This document shows positions 1 to 11,280 of a stretch of 64,000 bases of DNA, one piece after another. Below the pieces are notes generated by a model, which worked only from the letters and a program-made list of their open reading frames with translations, ran no database searches and was not told the DNA's origin. How positions within the stretch are numbered: the first letter of the stretch is position 1; each line of letters starts with the position of its first letter. This DNA comes from Hericium rajendrae (taxonomy: Eukaryota; Basidiomycota; Agaricomycetes; Russulales; Hericiaceae), in the NCBI GenBank assembly GCA_033439255.1, contig CM065885.1, positions 2,728,001 through 2,792,000 on the forward strand. The letters are read 5' to 3'. The translations under genes were made by a program, and so were the position numbers.

Positions 1-1142
1 AGACAAGACACACCGCATTTAGCATAATCGTCTAGTTTTCCATCTCTGGCTGCGTTGTGCTCTGGGCTTCTCTGGTGACGTACGAGGTCCGCTGAAAATG
101 CCCTCTATCACATCGAGTCCAACAAGATTTATCATAGCTGACACCCCGGTTCCTCTGGCAACCAACGGATCTCCAAGCGTAGCATCGTCCGAGGATCTCA
201 GCACACATTCGAAATAGGTGCCCTGCGAGCTCATGCATATTCAACAGCCTGCAACCACAAGTGAACTAGTGACTACCACTTCCCATAAGCCCCGTCGCCA
301 TGCCCTCGGCGCTAGCTGGTTTTTCAAGCGCCTGGGCTCTGGCTGGTGCGGAATCAATCAACGATTTGATCAACCGGGAGGTGGGATGAACTTCGAGCAA
401 ACTTCGAGGTCCTAGAGGCTCTCGCGTCCATCATAGGTCTCCCCCTATAATGTTTCAGGTCACTGGCTGACGCCCATTGATTGATCTTCAACCTAAGCTG
501 CAGTCCCAACGCGATCGTGGTCTTTCATGCACCCTCGCTCGCCTGCGTAGTCCTCAGCGCGGCGCACGCCATCCTCGCCGGGTTCGAAATCGCCGTCTCT
601 CAAGTCGACCTAAGGCAACCCACCGCGACGCGTCTGCGCGCGCTCGCACTGTGCGTCTTCCGGTAAAAATGTGCCGCGTGCATGTCGCCACGCACGTCTG
701 ACGCGCGCTGGGGGCAGATCGCATCCGCACATATCGAGTCGCTGCAGCCTGTCATGGATGCACGGATACATGACACAGGGTCCTCGGACGATCATCTCGT
801 GCTCGTTTGTGCACCGATCTTCTGGCTCATGGAAACAGAGGGGCTCAAAGCCGGTGATAGCGATGAGGCGCACCTTGGGACAGCTCACGATCGCGTATGC
901 GGTATTCAATGATCGGGAGAGGTGTGCGGAAGCAGGGGGAGAATGTGATAAATCAATGGAGGGTGCATCAGCCTGTATGTGGGGCAGAGATGACTATGAT
1001 GTTGCCGGGGCTGTCGAGAGGCAGACTTTGGGGGAAGCGAATGCGGACGCGGAGAGTCTGAATGTTGAAGTAAGATGTCCTCAGAAGCTATAGCATGTAA
1101 TGTATACTCACAATCGAAGATCCTCGTTTCAGCTTCCCGGTG
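1..1142. other. gene-poor stretch with one diverged repeat
   Basis: I recognise no gene here. Short open frames on both strands lack a convincing product, splice pattern or family motif. Bases about 466-540 resemble bases about 3640-3720: both begin with a TGACxCCCATTGA block and share a run around AACGCGATCGT. This is therefore a dispersed or duplicated non-coding segment related to the FB1-FB2 spacer. Confidence 0.4.
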
Positions 1143-1560
1143 CTAATGACAGAAGTGAAGCACATGCGGAAGGAGAACACGAAAAAATACTGAAGCAATT
1201 CCTTCCTTCTTGTGCATGATGGACAAGAGTCGAATCAATGCTCCAGCAGTTCCATTGTAGAGTCCAGAACGTTTCACGAACACGTCGATTGTGAGGGCTG
1301 AGACATGAAGGCTCAGTCTAATGTCCTTCCGCTCCACCCTGGAATACCAGAATCTTCGCATCAGGGTTGTTGCACGAGACCACTTCATTGAGGATTGCAG
1401 GTCGATCTGTATTCCATCGGGTGCGTATTCATTGAGCCTCTGAACAAGGAGGGAGCAAGTGACAAGTCTCAAGCTGAAAAGACAACAAGACGTCAAAAGA
1501 ACGCCACGAAGTGTTGGAGCGCGCGCCCCTCAATGAAGGTTAGTACATCCTATTCCGGAT
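1143..1560. repeat. diverged outer copy of block R (R0)
   Basis: This stretch aligns by eye with the R blocks at 6411-7390 and 9540-10475. Shared landmarks are a GAGAAGACAACAA-like run, a GGAGCGCGCGCC run, and a TATTCCATCGGGTG versus TATTCCGTCGGGCA segment. It has the same orientation as the left R copy. The minus strand carries a 117-codon open frame, but the other copies break it with stops, so I do not call a gene. Confidence 0.5.
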
Positions 1561-1623
1561 TGAAAATCGAAACATACCATACGATCCAGTAAACCTGACC
1601 ATATCAAACACCAGCCATCTAGT

Positions 1624-3273
1624 CTATTCGGTGTCCAAGCTCCGAACTGAGCGCAGCCAATCCGCAACACCGTCCAGTCGCCAATCTGGGCCCTCAAACT
1701 GGTACCGATCCAGCAACCTATCCGTGCCCTCATCATCGAGTTTAAGTCCGACGAAGTCCGCGACTCCGTCCGCATGTGTCGCGGAGGCCTCTGGACGATT
1801 CAGGCATATCCGGTCCTCGGCGAGACCCAGGACCAGAAACCTAACGCGCGGCAGACTCGATAGACAGTGCTTGGCGAAGCCAGCCCACACGCCATTTTTC
1901 CGCGCGAGAGGACTCCGAGGTGCAAATCTCACACGGAAACATTGCAAGTCTTCCAGGCCAGCTAAGTGTGGCGACGCAATTGGTGAGATCTAGAGAGGCG
2001 AGGAAGCATGGTGAGCAGACATCTTCCATGATATAGTTCAAAGGAAACTTACTTTCTCCATAGCTCTTTGTTGGCGGGCTGAATAATGGCCTATACGTTC
2101 ACCTCCAATCGGCTTGAGAACGACAGCCATCTCAAGAGACAAAAATCGGAGCCGAGGAGCTATGCAGCAGATCTTCGCAAAGAAATGCTCCGCAGCAAAG
2201 CCTGAAGTGCCGTCCTCCCGATTATCCTCCCTCGGGTCTCGTAGTTTCACAGAGAGCGAAAGGCTGCATAATAGATCTCCTGCAATCGCAGTTTTCAGCC
2301 GAGAGAGTGAAGATAGGGTGTCTATCTGGTAGGGGATGACAGCCACACGAAGCTTGTGACGCGGCCCGACCAATGCCATGCTTTCGATATCGCCCTCCAG
2401 TCCGATAAGCTCTGATAATGTATGAGACTCGTTTGTCGCAGGGCCAAAAAGTGCTGGTCCATTCGTCGATATGACGGTGCTATCGCAGGGATGAACTGGA
2501 TGTTCGGAAATGCCGCACAAAAGCCCGTGAAACGCAAGTGTGTACCAGCTATCGACAGCATGCGCAGATTCGAATATGGTATGCTACTATGCATCCTTCC
2601 GTAAAATTGAGACTCACCAGGGTACGATCCACATCAAGATACATACTCTCCAGCGTTGTGGCTGAACCAGCAGTGATGTAAAGCCAGTCCATAGCGTCGT
2701 CTGAGCTGTTGCCAAAAAAGCCAAAGCTGAGATTGCGCAAGCCAACGAACCGATGGTTCTCCAGCCAGTCTAAACCTCTGACGTCCATCAATATAAGGCC
2801 AAGAGAGGGCGGATGGACGAGGAGGGTATTGAGCATGGCCGGTATCTCGAGGAAGAGCCTATCGGCCCCGGCAATGATCGTGAAGTGCGCAAGGGTATCT
2901 GCGGAGGCCATGACGTCTACGAGGCGCGTCATGGCGTCTAGCAATTCTGGACCAAACGGCCGGATGTATGTGTCACAAATGATATTCAGACAGCTGATAT
3001 GATGTGCCAGGCTATTCCTTTGGACAGAATTGCAGAACTGCAGGACTTTTCCAGGGTCGGATGTCTGAAGGGTGACTGTATGGAGAAAGGCGGGCAAAGC
3101 GACGACTTTTCCGGCCTTCGAAGTACAGGCTAAATTGAGTAGCGACGGCCTGTCGATGAAGGAGATGATGATCGCAATACAATCCTCGTTCAAGGTTGGG
3201 ATAATCGACGCCTGTATGTGGATGTAGACACTCTTTGAGCTGAACGGTTCGATGTGATATCTGTACATACCAT
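1624..3273 (-). pseudogene. FB1, F-box-like gene with frameshifts
   Basis: This is the outer left member of four paralogous F-box-like genes and is closest to FB4. It shares FB4's LLNLACTSKAGK, DAMTRLVDVMAS and GFFGNS segments. The start is the ATG at 3271-3273, followed directly by a 59 bp intron (3212-3270), as in FB4. The reading frame breaks twice against FB4. An 8-base insertion near 2583-2592 (GCATA-GTA-GCATA) follows the FTEGC motif. A one-base deletion lies near 2490, after the FPNIQF motif. The last intron (1990-2052) and the 366 bp last exon (1624-1989) are intact. The N-terminal LNEDCIAIIISFIDRPSLLNL region is F-box-like. F-box proteins usually link substrates to SCF ubiquitin ligases, but the role of this family is unknown. 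Sequencing error could explain one break but is unlikely to explain both. Confidence 0.75.
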
Positions 3274-3987
3274 CGTTGGCCGGAAAGACCTCAGGTATGC
3301 TGCCAGTGATCGATATTGCTACCGACCAGCGACAGTCCTGGGTCAGATATGGTAGATCTGATTGGCCAGCGGTAGTAGAGTGTGGTGTTCGTTTGGTGTC
3401 CGTTGTCGAAGCATCGGCCTCGCACGGAGGTACTTAGCTGTGCACAAACGACAGGTTTAGGCTAGACGAAAACAAGAAGGGTCACACGAAGTTCAAGTAT
3501 TTAGACTAAGACTTACCTACCAAGCGCTCGATGGTGCTTGCAAGTCAAAGTTCCCAGGCTCACCGTCCTCGGTCTTCGATTTTTTTAAGGAAAAAAAAAT
3601 TGGACAAGTCAAAAGAGACGCCGACGGAGGCCCCGTCCCTTGCTGACACCCATTGACCGACCGGACTCTCGATCCAAGCACCAACCCAAACGCGATCGTC
3701 GGCTTCCATGCACCTTTGTTCGCCTACCGATCTTTTACAGAGCGGGGTGGTCGGTCGGAATTGTCGCCCTTACTTATTGAGATAAAAGCCAGAGACACTA
3801 CACACGTCACCGGGAAGTGGGACCAATCAGTACATGACCATTGAATACTTATACACGAAGAACGTCCTCCATCCTGCTACATACTCGCGCCGACGCGTCA
3901 ATGCTTCCACTCCTTCCTTCGTCCTGCAACTGTGGAAAGGCTCAGTATGATGCGGCACAGCCATGAAGCAGACAGAAGCCATCGGAC
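3274..3987. other. spacer between FB1 and FB2, mirrored at 14054-14902
   Basis: No gene is seen. The reverse complement of this spacer aligns with the FB3-FB4 spacer. Both hold a GGTGAGCxTGGGAACTTTGA run and a block reading GAGGCCGATGCTT on the right-arm strand. The same GCATCGGCCTCGCACGGAGG word also occurs at about 7358-7378, at the inner end of block R, so part of this spacer was copied more than once. Confidence 0.55.
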
Positions 3988-5662
3988 CTAAAAGCTGCTC
4001 AAGCTCCGGATCGAGCGCAGCCATTCCCCAGCACCATCCAGTCGCCAGTTTGGACCCTCAAATTCATACGGGTCCATCAGCCTCTGCATGTCTTCTTCGT
4101 CAAGATCAAGGTCGACAATATCCGCAACGCCATCTGCGGACATTGTGTTGGCATCCGGGCGCTCAAGACATATGCGGTTCTTCACGACATCCAGGACAAA
4201 AGCCCTGATGCGGGGCAGATTCTGCATGAAGAGCGAGGCGAGATCGACCCATGGCTCTTTGTGATCTATGTAAACGTGAGGCGTAAACTTCATATGGAAG
4301 CAGCGCAAGTCTTCCAGACCAGATAGGTGTGAGCATGCAATCGCGGAGATCTAGTAGAGCGGGAAGGAAGCGATGAGCGGATTTTGTTTTTGGAAAAGCA
4401 GCAAGGGCAACGTACGTCATGTACGGCTTTGCGTTGCCGAACTGGCCAATAGCCCAGATGTTCGTGACGATCGGGATTCTTCATCACGACATACATCTTA
4501 AGAGATAGGAATTGGAGCCGGGGAGCTACACGGCAGATCTCCGCGAAAAAATATTCTGCGGCAACGCCTCGATGAACGAGGTTCCGGCTCGGATCTTGTA
4601 GATCCACGTAGAGCGAAAGGCTGCATAGTGAATCCGGAGCAATTGCGGTCATCAGCCGCGCGAATGAGGATGAGGTCTCTATCTTGTGCGGCACGCGAAT
4701 TATGCGAAGCCTGTGATGCGGCCGCAGTGATATCAAACTTTCGATATTGGCCTCCAGACCAACCAGCTGTGACAATGTTTGAGACTCGTCTGTCGTAGAT
4801 CCAGAAGACGCGGGCGCATCCATCAGTATGTTGGAGTTGCAAAAGCGTATAAACTGGACATTGGGGAATGCTTTGCAAAGATCTGCAAGATGAAAATCTG
4901 GAAATGCCTTATAAGAGCCTGTAGAACGGGCTATCGACAACATTCGCAACTTTGAATATGACATGAACCCTTCTGCGAATTTGATAGGGGCCAGAGTCAG
5001 AGTCCCAATCAAACAAAGATGAAGCCTCTCCAGTGTCGCAGCTGAGCCAGCAGTGACAGCGAATAAATCCAAGATATCAGATTGGTAGCAGATAAAATGA
5101 AGGCTGAGGCTACGCAGGCCTGCCAATTGATGCTTCACTAGCCAGTCCACATCTGTGATGTTAGCCAGCTCGAGATGAGAGGGCGGATGGACGAGGACGC
5201 TGTCGAGAAGGGCGGGGACTTCCTCAAAGAGTGACTGAACACGGGGGAAGATCCTTAACCACGCGAGACTTTCTGCAGAGGCGATGACGTTGGCAAGACT
5301 AGACAGGGCGTCCAGCGACTCTGACTGGAGCATGCTGGACATACGCCAGTCGGAATCAAGAAGTGTCAAATGCCTGATACGATGCGCAAGGCGATTCCTT
5401 AAAACGGACTTGCAGAAGTTCAGAATATTTCCAGGGTATTTGGTTTGAAGGGTTACTGTATAGAGAAGGGTGGGCAGAGCGGCAGCACTTCCAGCCTTTG
5501 AAATACCGGCTACATTGCACAGAGACGATCTGTCGAGGAGCGAGATTATGAGTGCGATGCAATCCTCGTTCAACGCCGGGATCAGCGAGATCTGCATGCG
5601 CATGTGAGTACCCTGGTGAGCTCGAGTGCTCGAATTTATATCGATGTACATACTGCTGCCAT
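3988..5662 (-). CDS. FB2, F-box-like protein
   Basis: Three exons (5654-5662, 4416-5591, 3988-4350) encode about 515 residues. The first exon holds only three codons (M-A-A). A 62 bp intron follows, and the F-box-like segment ALNEDCIALIISLLDRSSLC starts at about residue 8. I chose this start because all four family members have GT right after an ATG-bearing mini-exon and AG just before the conserved IPxLNEDC motif. A longer in-frame start at 5750 would read through this intron. The body (residues about 50-390) is leucine-rich without a clear repeat. The last exon ends in WRLDGAGEWLRSIRSLSSF. Family knowledge suggests an SCF substrate adaptor, but this is not shown here. FB2 pairs with FB3 in the mirrored array. 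A membrane or enzymatic role is not suggested. Confidence 0.8.
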
Positions 5663-6410
5663 TTCTCGTGGACTTGGAGGTCTCGGACAGGATTGCTCGA
5701 TACACTATTCGATATTGCTGCCTACTCCGAGCCCTAGGGTGAATAATCAATCAGATGCGGCTGGTTGACGTTAATGAAGAGCAGTATCCGTCATTGAAGC
5801 GGGTCTCGCGCAGATGTAGCTGTACTGTGCACGGATGTAGGATTCGAGGAACTTGACGGGAGGATGTCGACAAGGAATGACCGTACGTGTCAAGTCTTCC
5901 GAGTCGACACGCGAAGTCAACGCGAAGTCCTGCAAGTCTAAGTTCCCACGCCTTCCACATCTGAAGTTGACTATCGACCCGAATTTTTTTTCAAGCACTT
6001 TTAAGTAGGACTACAAATGTCTCCAGGAAGCGGTAAGTGAACTGAATACATCAGAACTCAGGATCGCATGGATGAAGAACCTCTCCTAGGGAGCACCGTG
6101 CGCTCGCGCCCCTCCATCTTGCCCGAGCAGCAATGCCATAGAGCAGACACGCGACGGCGCAACGCGGGTGAGTCCTGCTGACTGATTTAATGGGTCTGAC
6201 TATCAGTGGCACTTGGACGCAGAAGTGATTTCACTGCCGTCAGGCAGATACGAAGACGAGCAGGCTTCTAACACGAGACCAACTTAACTGGCATGTCAAG
6301 AATCCGAGGATCCTTTCGGTTGCCCGCTGCGGCGTTCGCAGTCGTTGGCCGGAGACAGGGAATACTGGCGATTGTAAGCTGTCGGCCGGAGGATCGAAGG
6401 ACTCGATGCA
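5663..6410. other. left-arm flank of the inverted duplication
   Basis: The reverse complement of about 5700-6200 aligns with about 11285-12375. It shares the TCGGGTCGATAGTCA, GGAAGGCGTGGGAACTTA and CACCCTAGGGCTCGGAGTAG segments. It lacks the 536 bp MITE found in the right arm, so it preserves the ancestral empty site around 5883-5896. A local imperfect tandem repeat of about 40 bp, starting with AAGCTGTC, lies at about 6373-6466. It is also likely to contain the FB2 promoter; no TATA box is clear. Confidence 0.6.
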
Positions 6411-7390
6411 TTAGCCCGGCGGAATACAAGCTGTCAGCTGCGGAATCGAAGCACTCAGTACATTAGTCCTTGCGGGACAAGTCAAAGCGCGGCGTTCTGC
6501 TTGCACTGACCGCCCATATGTACGACAGAGTGCCGGGAAGATTGACAGACATGAGCGTCGCGGAGAAATGACCATGGCCGCATTATCTCTGCGGCGCACA
6601 GTTGTCCAAGTCGATCCCGTGGATTTGAATGTCAAGCACGATTGTAGAGCCAGGAATGTAGAGTGGAAAAGACCACGTCGTTTCATGTACGCGGCGCCGT
6701 GCACGTTTATGGTGGAGGCGTGCTGGCAGAGGAGGGGGAGCACAGCACGGAAAGGGTCCTCATCGCTCCGGAGAGCCACAACGCTGCGAGCGCGTCCTCC
6801 GCTGTCTTGAAGGCGAGAAAGACGCATGGTTGAGCCGCCCGACGTGCAATGCTGGAGGCCCGGTCGTTATCTCCGTGAAATGAGAGTCAGCACTAGCCAA
6901 AGATGACCGCGATGAGCAGAAAATAAGATCGCTGGATGAGACCCGTCCATTCCGGATCTCGGGTCGAGCTTTATTCCGTCGGGCATGAATCGTCCGCAGC
7001 GAGAATTCTGAAATATAATGCAAACCTGAATCGCAGTACTGGACTGCATAGAAGCATAAAGCTTACCGGTACTTTCGATGCGATGCTGCAGCTTGGAGTG
7101 TAGACCATTCAAGGAGGAGCGGCGCGACGTGTCTCAGACTGAGAAGACAACAAATGATCAAAAGGTCATCAGGAATTTGGAAGCGCGCGCCTCGTGGGTC
7201 TGATCTCTCCTGATCGGAGACACATCCTACGCACCCTGACTGCTATGCCATGCTTTACGGACTCTGTTATACCAAATCCACAAAACGTCTGCAGGAAATA
7301 TATACGTGAGATGCGTCGGAGTAAGTTTGTCGCAGAACGGTGTCCATTGTTAAGCATCGGCCTCGCACGGAGGTAGCTCTGCATGTAGGA
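6411..7390. repeat. block R, left copy of inverted repeat flanking FPPS
   Basis: This block is the inverted partner of 9540-10475. Reading this copy in reverse complement, shared landmarks are CAGAATTCTCGCTGCGGACG, GATTCATGCCCGACGGAATA, a segment around GCCGCATTATCTCTGCGGCG, and the junction AAAACGTCTGCAGGAAATA. Identity looks like roughly 75-85 percent by eye. Several frames stay open in both copies, for example one containing ASTINVHxAAYxKxRGLFH on the strand pointing away from FPPS. No product is recognised. It could be a decayed gene or plain duplicated spacer. Confidence 0.7.
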
Positions 7391-7731
7391 CTGGAGGAAG
7401 AGAAGAGAGGACGCGCGAAGCGGAGTGAAATACTGAAGACGACTGAGAGCTCGACCGAAATACCACGCACCAGGGCGTCGTGTTCATAATGCGGCCTTTG
7501 ATCTGTGGTGGATCGTAAAACGTGTTCTCTGGGAAATGAGCCCCGAGCGAGATTTCAACCCTGTCAAATGGGAGACCAGCGGTTAGCAAGCTCTATCCGC
7601 CATCGAACACCTCCCGCAGAAGCTCGAACAAAGACAATCTGGCAAATCAAAATAATAAGTGATGAATGCTGTAACGAATAAGATACACTGCAGCAACGGT
7701 ATATGGTAACAGTCTAGACGCGCCCGAGTCC
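7391..7731. other. 3' flank of the FPPS gene
   Basis: This is single-copy sequence between the inner end of block R and the FPPS stop codon. No gene is seen. It presumably contains the FPPS 3' untranslated region and polyadenylation site; an AATAATAAGTGATGAATG-type AT-rich stretch lies at about 7650-7667. Confidence 0.4.
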
Positions 7732-9200
7732 CTACTTCTGCCTCTTGTAGATCTTCTCCAAAAAGCTCGTGAACACCTCCCGCCGCAGGCCCTGCTCGCC
7801 GCGCGGCACCTCCGGCACGCGCGCGATCATGGACGTGATGCGCTCGTACGCGTCCTGCTCGTACTTCGCGTACTTCGCGTGCATGCCGATGGCCTCGTAC
7901 ACGGCCTTGACGCGCGCCTCGGCAGCGGCGTCCTTCTTCCCGTAGTTGGCGTCGAGAACGGCGCGCTGCGCGGGGGTGGCGACGGCGAGGGCGGTGTTGA
8001 TGCACCAGGAGCACTTGTTGTCGACGATGTCGGTGCCGATCTTGCCGATCTGCTCGGGGGTGCCGGCGTAGTCGAGATAGTCGTCCTGCACCTGGAAGTA
8101 CTCGCCGAGCGGGATGAGGATGTCCATGGCGAGCTGGTAGGGATCGGGGTTCGCGGGCGTGGGGTTCGCGACCTCGGGGACGAGGCACATGCGCATGGCG
8201 AGGGCGACGGGGAGGTAGAAGGAGTAGAAGGCGGTCTTGTACTTGACGATGGTGCTGTGGTGATCGAGCGAGAACTTGGAGAGGTCGACCTTGTCCTCGG
8301 GCGCGGTGATCAGGTCGACGAGCTGCCCCATCTCCGTCTTGTATGTGATGTCATGGTAGAGCTCGAGGAGGTGGACGTAGTAGGGCTCGGTGCGGAAGTG
8401 CTTCTTGATGAGGGCGAAGAGGCAGGACTGGAGCATCATGCCGTCATTGATCGCGATGTTACCGACGCTTTCGACGCGGTACCAGCATGGCTGACCGCGG
8501 CGCGTCACGGATGAGTCCATCAGATCATCCTCCACCAGGAAGTACGCTTGCAGCTGGGCGAATATCGACATTAGCGCAGTAAGAAGGGGAGGAGACGGCG
8601 GGACGCACGAATTCGACACACCAGCCAAGGACGGCGGCTTTGAAGTACTCGTCTTGGGTCAGTTCGCGGCCCTTGAGGATCCGCGCGGTGTCGACAACGG
8701 ACATGCCGCGGTTGAGCTTGCCACCGGGAACATTGTAGGCCAAATTCTGTTGACTTTGTAAGTAACGGTCACCGGAGATTCGAGGAGATATGTGTCACAA
8801 AACAACAGGAAAGAACAAGTGGGAGGGAAAGGGAAAGGGAAAGGGAGGATGGGCGAGGGATGAACAGCAAAGACAATCAATGAACACGGACATCGTAGTC
8901 ATAGCGAGAACGATGAGAGTACACAGCATAGTGGACAAGTTCAAGTCGAAAAGGCGTATGATATTCGAGAGATCTATGGCAGAATGGATGAATGGAAGGA
9001 GAACTTACACGCTTGTACCACTCGATCGCCTCAGCAGGCATACGCTGCTCCCTGAATGTATCGACGAGCTCCTCGCGAATGACCTCGAATGCGTCGACGA
9101 AACGCTGGCGCGCAGCTGCCTTGTCATTTTTCGACGCGGCCTTTGCTTCTTTGGGTGCAGCGGCGGGCGCGGTTGTAGATGTCGCGGTGGCGGTAGTCAT
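7732..9200 (-). CDS. ERG20: farnesyl diphosphate synthase
   Basis: Three exons (9009-9200, 8609-8746, 7732-8553) encode 383 residues. The enzyme condenses dimethylallyl and geranyl diphosphate with isopentenyl diphosphate to give farnesyl diphosphate for sterols, heme A, dolichol and prenylation. The first Asp-rich motif DDLMD is at residues 119-123 and the second, DDYLD, at 267-271. Tyr114-Phe115 precede the first motif, as expected for a C15 product. GGKLNRG, the substrate-binding region and the C-terminal KIYKRQK basic tail are present. The start is the ATG at 9198-9200. The first 30 or so residues are Ala/Thr/Lys-rich and longer than in yeast Erg20, so a later start is possible but none fits better. 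Intron 1 is 262 bp, unusually long for this window. It is the only intact single-copy gene at the centre of the inverted duplication. Confidence 0.96.
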
Positions 9201-9539
9201 GGCTAAAGCTCGACGTGCAGGTGGAAGTGGTGGCAGACGAACGCGGAGGTGGAGGCGAGCCGCAAAGGAGAGAAGGCGGCGAGAAAGAATGTTGGGGGCG
9301 GAAGGCAAGGCCGAACAGGTCTTATATGTTACCAACTCGTACGATATCGATTCGTGGCGGTTGGCCACTCAGATTGGTCTGTGCGTGTCCGATACGCTCC
9401 CATGCACTGCGTAAGCCGCGTCGGTACGCGAATATTTACTTATCTCAACATCTTTCAGGTCCTCAGGAATATCTTCACCGCAAGACGCTCGTGGAAGCGT
9501 TCAAAATCTCTGCTCTTGCCGCTTCTTTCCGCCCAGGAG
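9201..9539. promoter_or_regulatory. FPPS upstream region
   Basis: This is single-copy DNA between the FPPS start and the inner end of block R'. The first 130 bp upstream of the ATG are rich in purine runs on the plus strand, which are pyrimidine runs on the gene strand, typical of fungal 5' leaders. No strong TATA box is seen. The right arm of the inverted duplication begins near 9540. Confidence 0.35.
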
Positions 9540-10475
9540 TGCGACCGACCACCCCGTTCTCTGACAAAATTGCTCCGACGCGTCTCACTGATGTATTTCT
9601 TGCAGACGTTTTGTAGATCCAGATTCGCCTGGATATAGCGGAGTCCGTAAAGCATGGCGTAGCAGTCAGAGTGCGTAGGATTGGTCTCAGATCTGGAGAG
9701 ATCAGGCCCATGAGGCGCGCGCCTCCAAATTTCCTGATGCCCTTTTGATCATTTGTTGTCTTCTCAGTCTCGGACATCTCGCGTCGCTCCTCACGAAATG
9801 TTCTATACTCCAAGCTGCATCGCATTGAAAGTACCGGTAAGCTTTATGTCTCTACGTGGTGAAGTGTGATCCAGGTCTGCATTGTATTTCAGAATTCTCG
9901 CTGCGGACGATTCATGCCCGACGGAATAAAGTTCGACCCGAGATCCGCAATGGACGGGTCTCATCCAACGACCTGATTTTCTGCTCATCGCGGTCGTCCT
10001 TGGCTACTGCTGACTCTCATTTCACGGAGATAACAAGCGGGCTCTGTGCCTCCAGCACTGCATGTCGGGTGGCCCGGCCGTGCGTCTTCCTCGCCTTCAA
10101 GACAGCAGAGGAGGCGCTCGCAGCGTTGTGGCTCTCCGGAGCGCTGAGGACCCTCTCCTTGCGGTGCTTCCCCGCTTCCGCCAGTGCGCCTCCACCATAA
10201 ACGTGCACGACGCCGCGTACGTGAAACAGCGCGGTCTCTTCCACTTTGCATGTTACATCATAATCTTCCAATTTTCGTGTTACAGCAATGCAAGACTCGG
10301 TGCACCCTTTCCTCCGTGACGTCATCCATTTCTTGCTCTTTCAATTGTGCTTCTCATTCAAATCCGGGTCGTTGGTCACTGGTGCGCCGCAGAGATAATG
10401 CGGCTATGGTCATCTTTCCGCGACGTCCATGTCCATCAACCTTCCTGGCACTCTGTCATACATATAAGCCCCACG
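9540..10475. repeat. block R', right copy of inverted repeat flanking FPPS
   Basis: This is the mirror copy of 6411-7390, in plus orientation. Its inner end contains GACCGACCACCCCGTTCTCT, which also occurs in reverse complement near 3738-3757. That links the inner edge of R' to the FB1-FB2 spacer. The outer end reads through CACTCTGTCATACATATAAG. Frames are interrupted by stops in one or other copy, so I call no protein. Confidence 0.7.
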
Positions 10476-11280
10476 ACTGGACGCCATCTGCATAGCCCTG
10501 CGTCCTTCGGCTTCTTTCCTTGATCCTACGTCACATCTGCCGTATAAACGCGGCATCTACTGCGGCCAAGCCTCCTTCCCGTCCCTCGACCAAGCGTCGT
10601 CGACACCTATCCCTTGCGCTTTCACTTTCTCGCCGCCGATCTGCACCTGCGTTTCCCTTGTACATCCCGGTGTCTCTCCTGCTGTCACGAACGGGCTGAT
10701 CACCTCGCGCCTGGGTACCCCGAACAAGCTACGAGCGCTCGGCCCACTTTTGACTTTTTGTTTACTCCGAGAAGCCCCAAGAAGCAACGCGGTTCTCCAC
10801 TTCGACAATGCGTTAATTGACAGCAGCCTTTGAGCCGATAGCAGGGCCGCAGACAACGTCCGCGCCCAATTTTCGACCCATTGGACGCTACCAGCTCAGT
10901 GTATGGATGGACCGCAGGTAAGGTGCACCTTCTATTCTATCCGAGTCTCTTGGCTGAGGGGCTTGACTTTCTCAAGGACCACTTTCATGGTGTGATGTGT
11001 TTCTCGGTGGACATAAAATCAAGGCTTACGCAGGACTCAATGGCGATGACGCCCCTTGGGGGGTGCCGTCGAGCGGAATACGACTATCCAAATTATGCTG
11101 GGGCACTGTTCATGCACTGGAATTCTGGGATGCCTTGTTCTAGCTGACACTAGGTCTGCGCCGCCGCATGCAATGGAAGGGATCCTTGGGTTCTCGGCGT
11201 GTCAGTCTGCGTTTCGTGCTAGAAGACAGCATGTCTTCTTTTCTGCCTTGTTGGCAAGACGCGCTTCTGCATCCACTTAC
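10476..11280. other. right-arm segment without a left-arm partner
   Basis: About 600 bp here have no counterpart in the left arm, where the matching interval is only about 200 bp (6200-6410). A TATAAACG-like box at about 10542 is followed by CT-rich sequence, which resembles a promoter and leader, but no gene follows that I can support. This is either an insertion in the right arm or a deletion in the left. Confidence 0.4.

Noticed and set aside
4290-5750. FB2 start at 5750 and FB3 start at 12374
   Set aside because: Comparison of all four paralogues shows a conserved intron between a mini-exon and the IPxLNEDC motif. The longer starts read through it.
7879-8514. 211-codon plus-strand ORF inside FPPS
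   Set aside because: It is an antisense shadow of the FPPS coding exon, Val/Glu/Gly-rich because of codon bias on the other strand.
7732-9200. A terpene biosynthetic cluster around FPPS
   Set aside because: Neighbouring genes are F-box-like. No terpene cyclase, P450 or transporter motif was seen.
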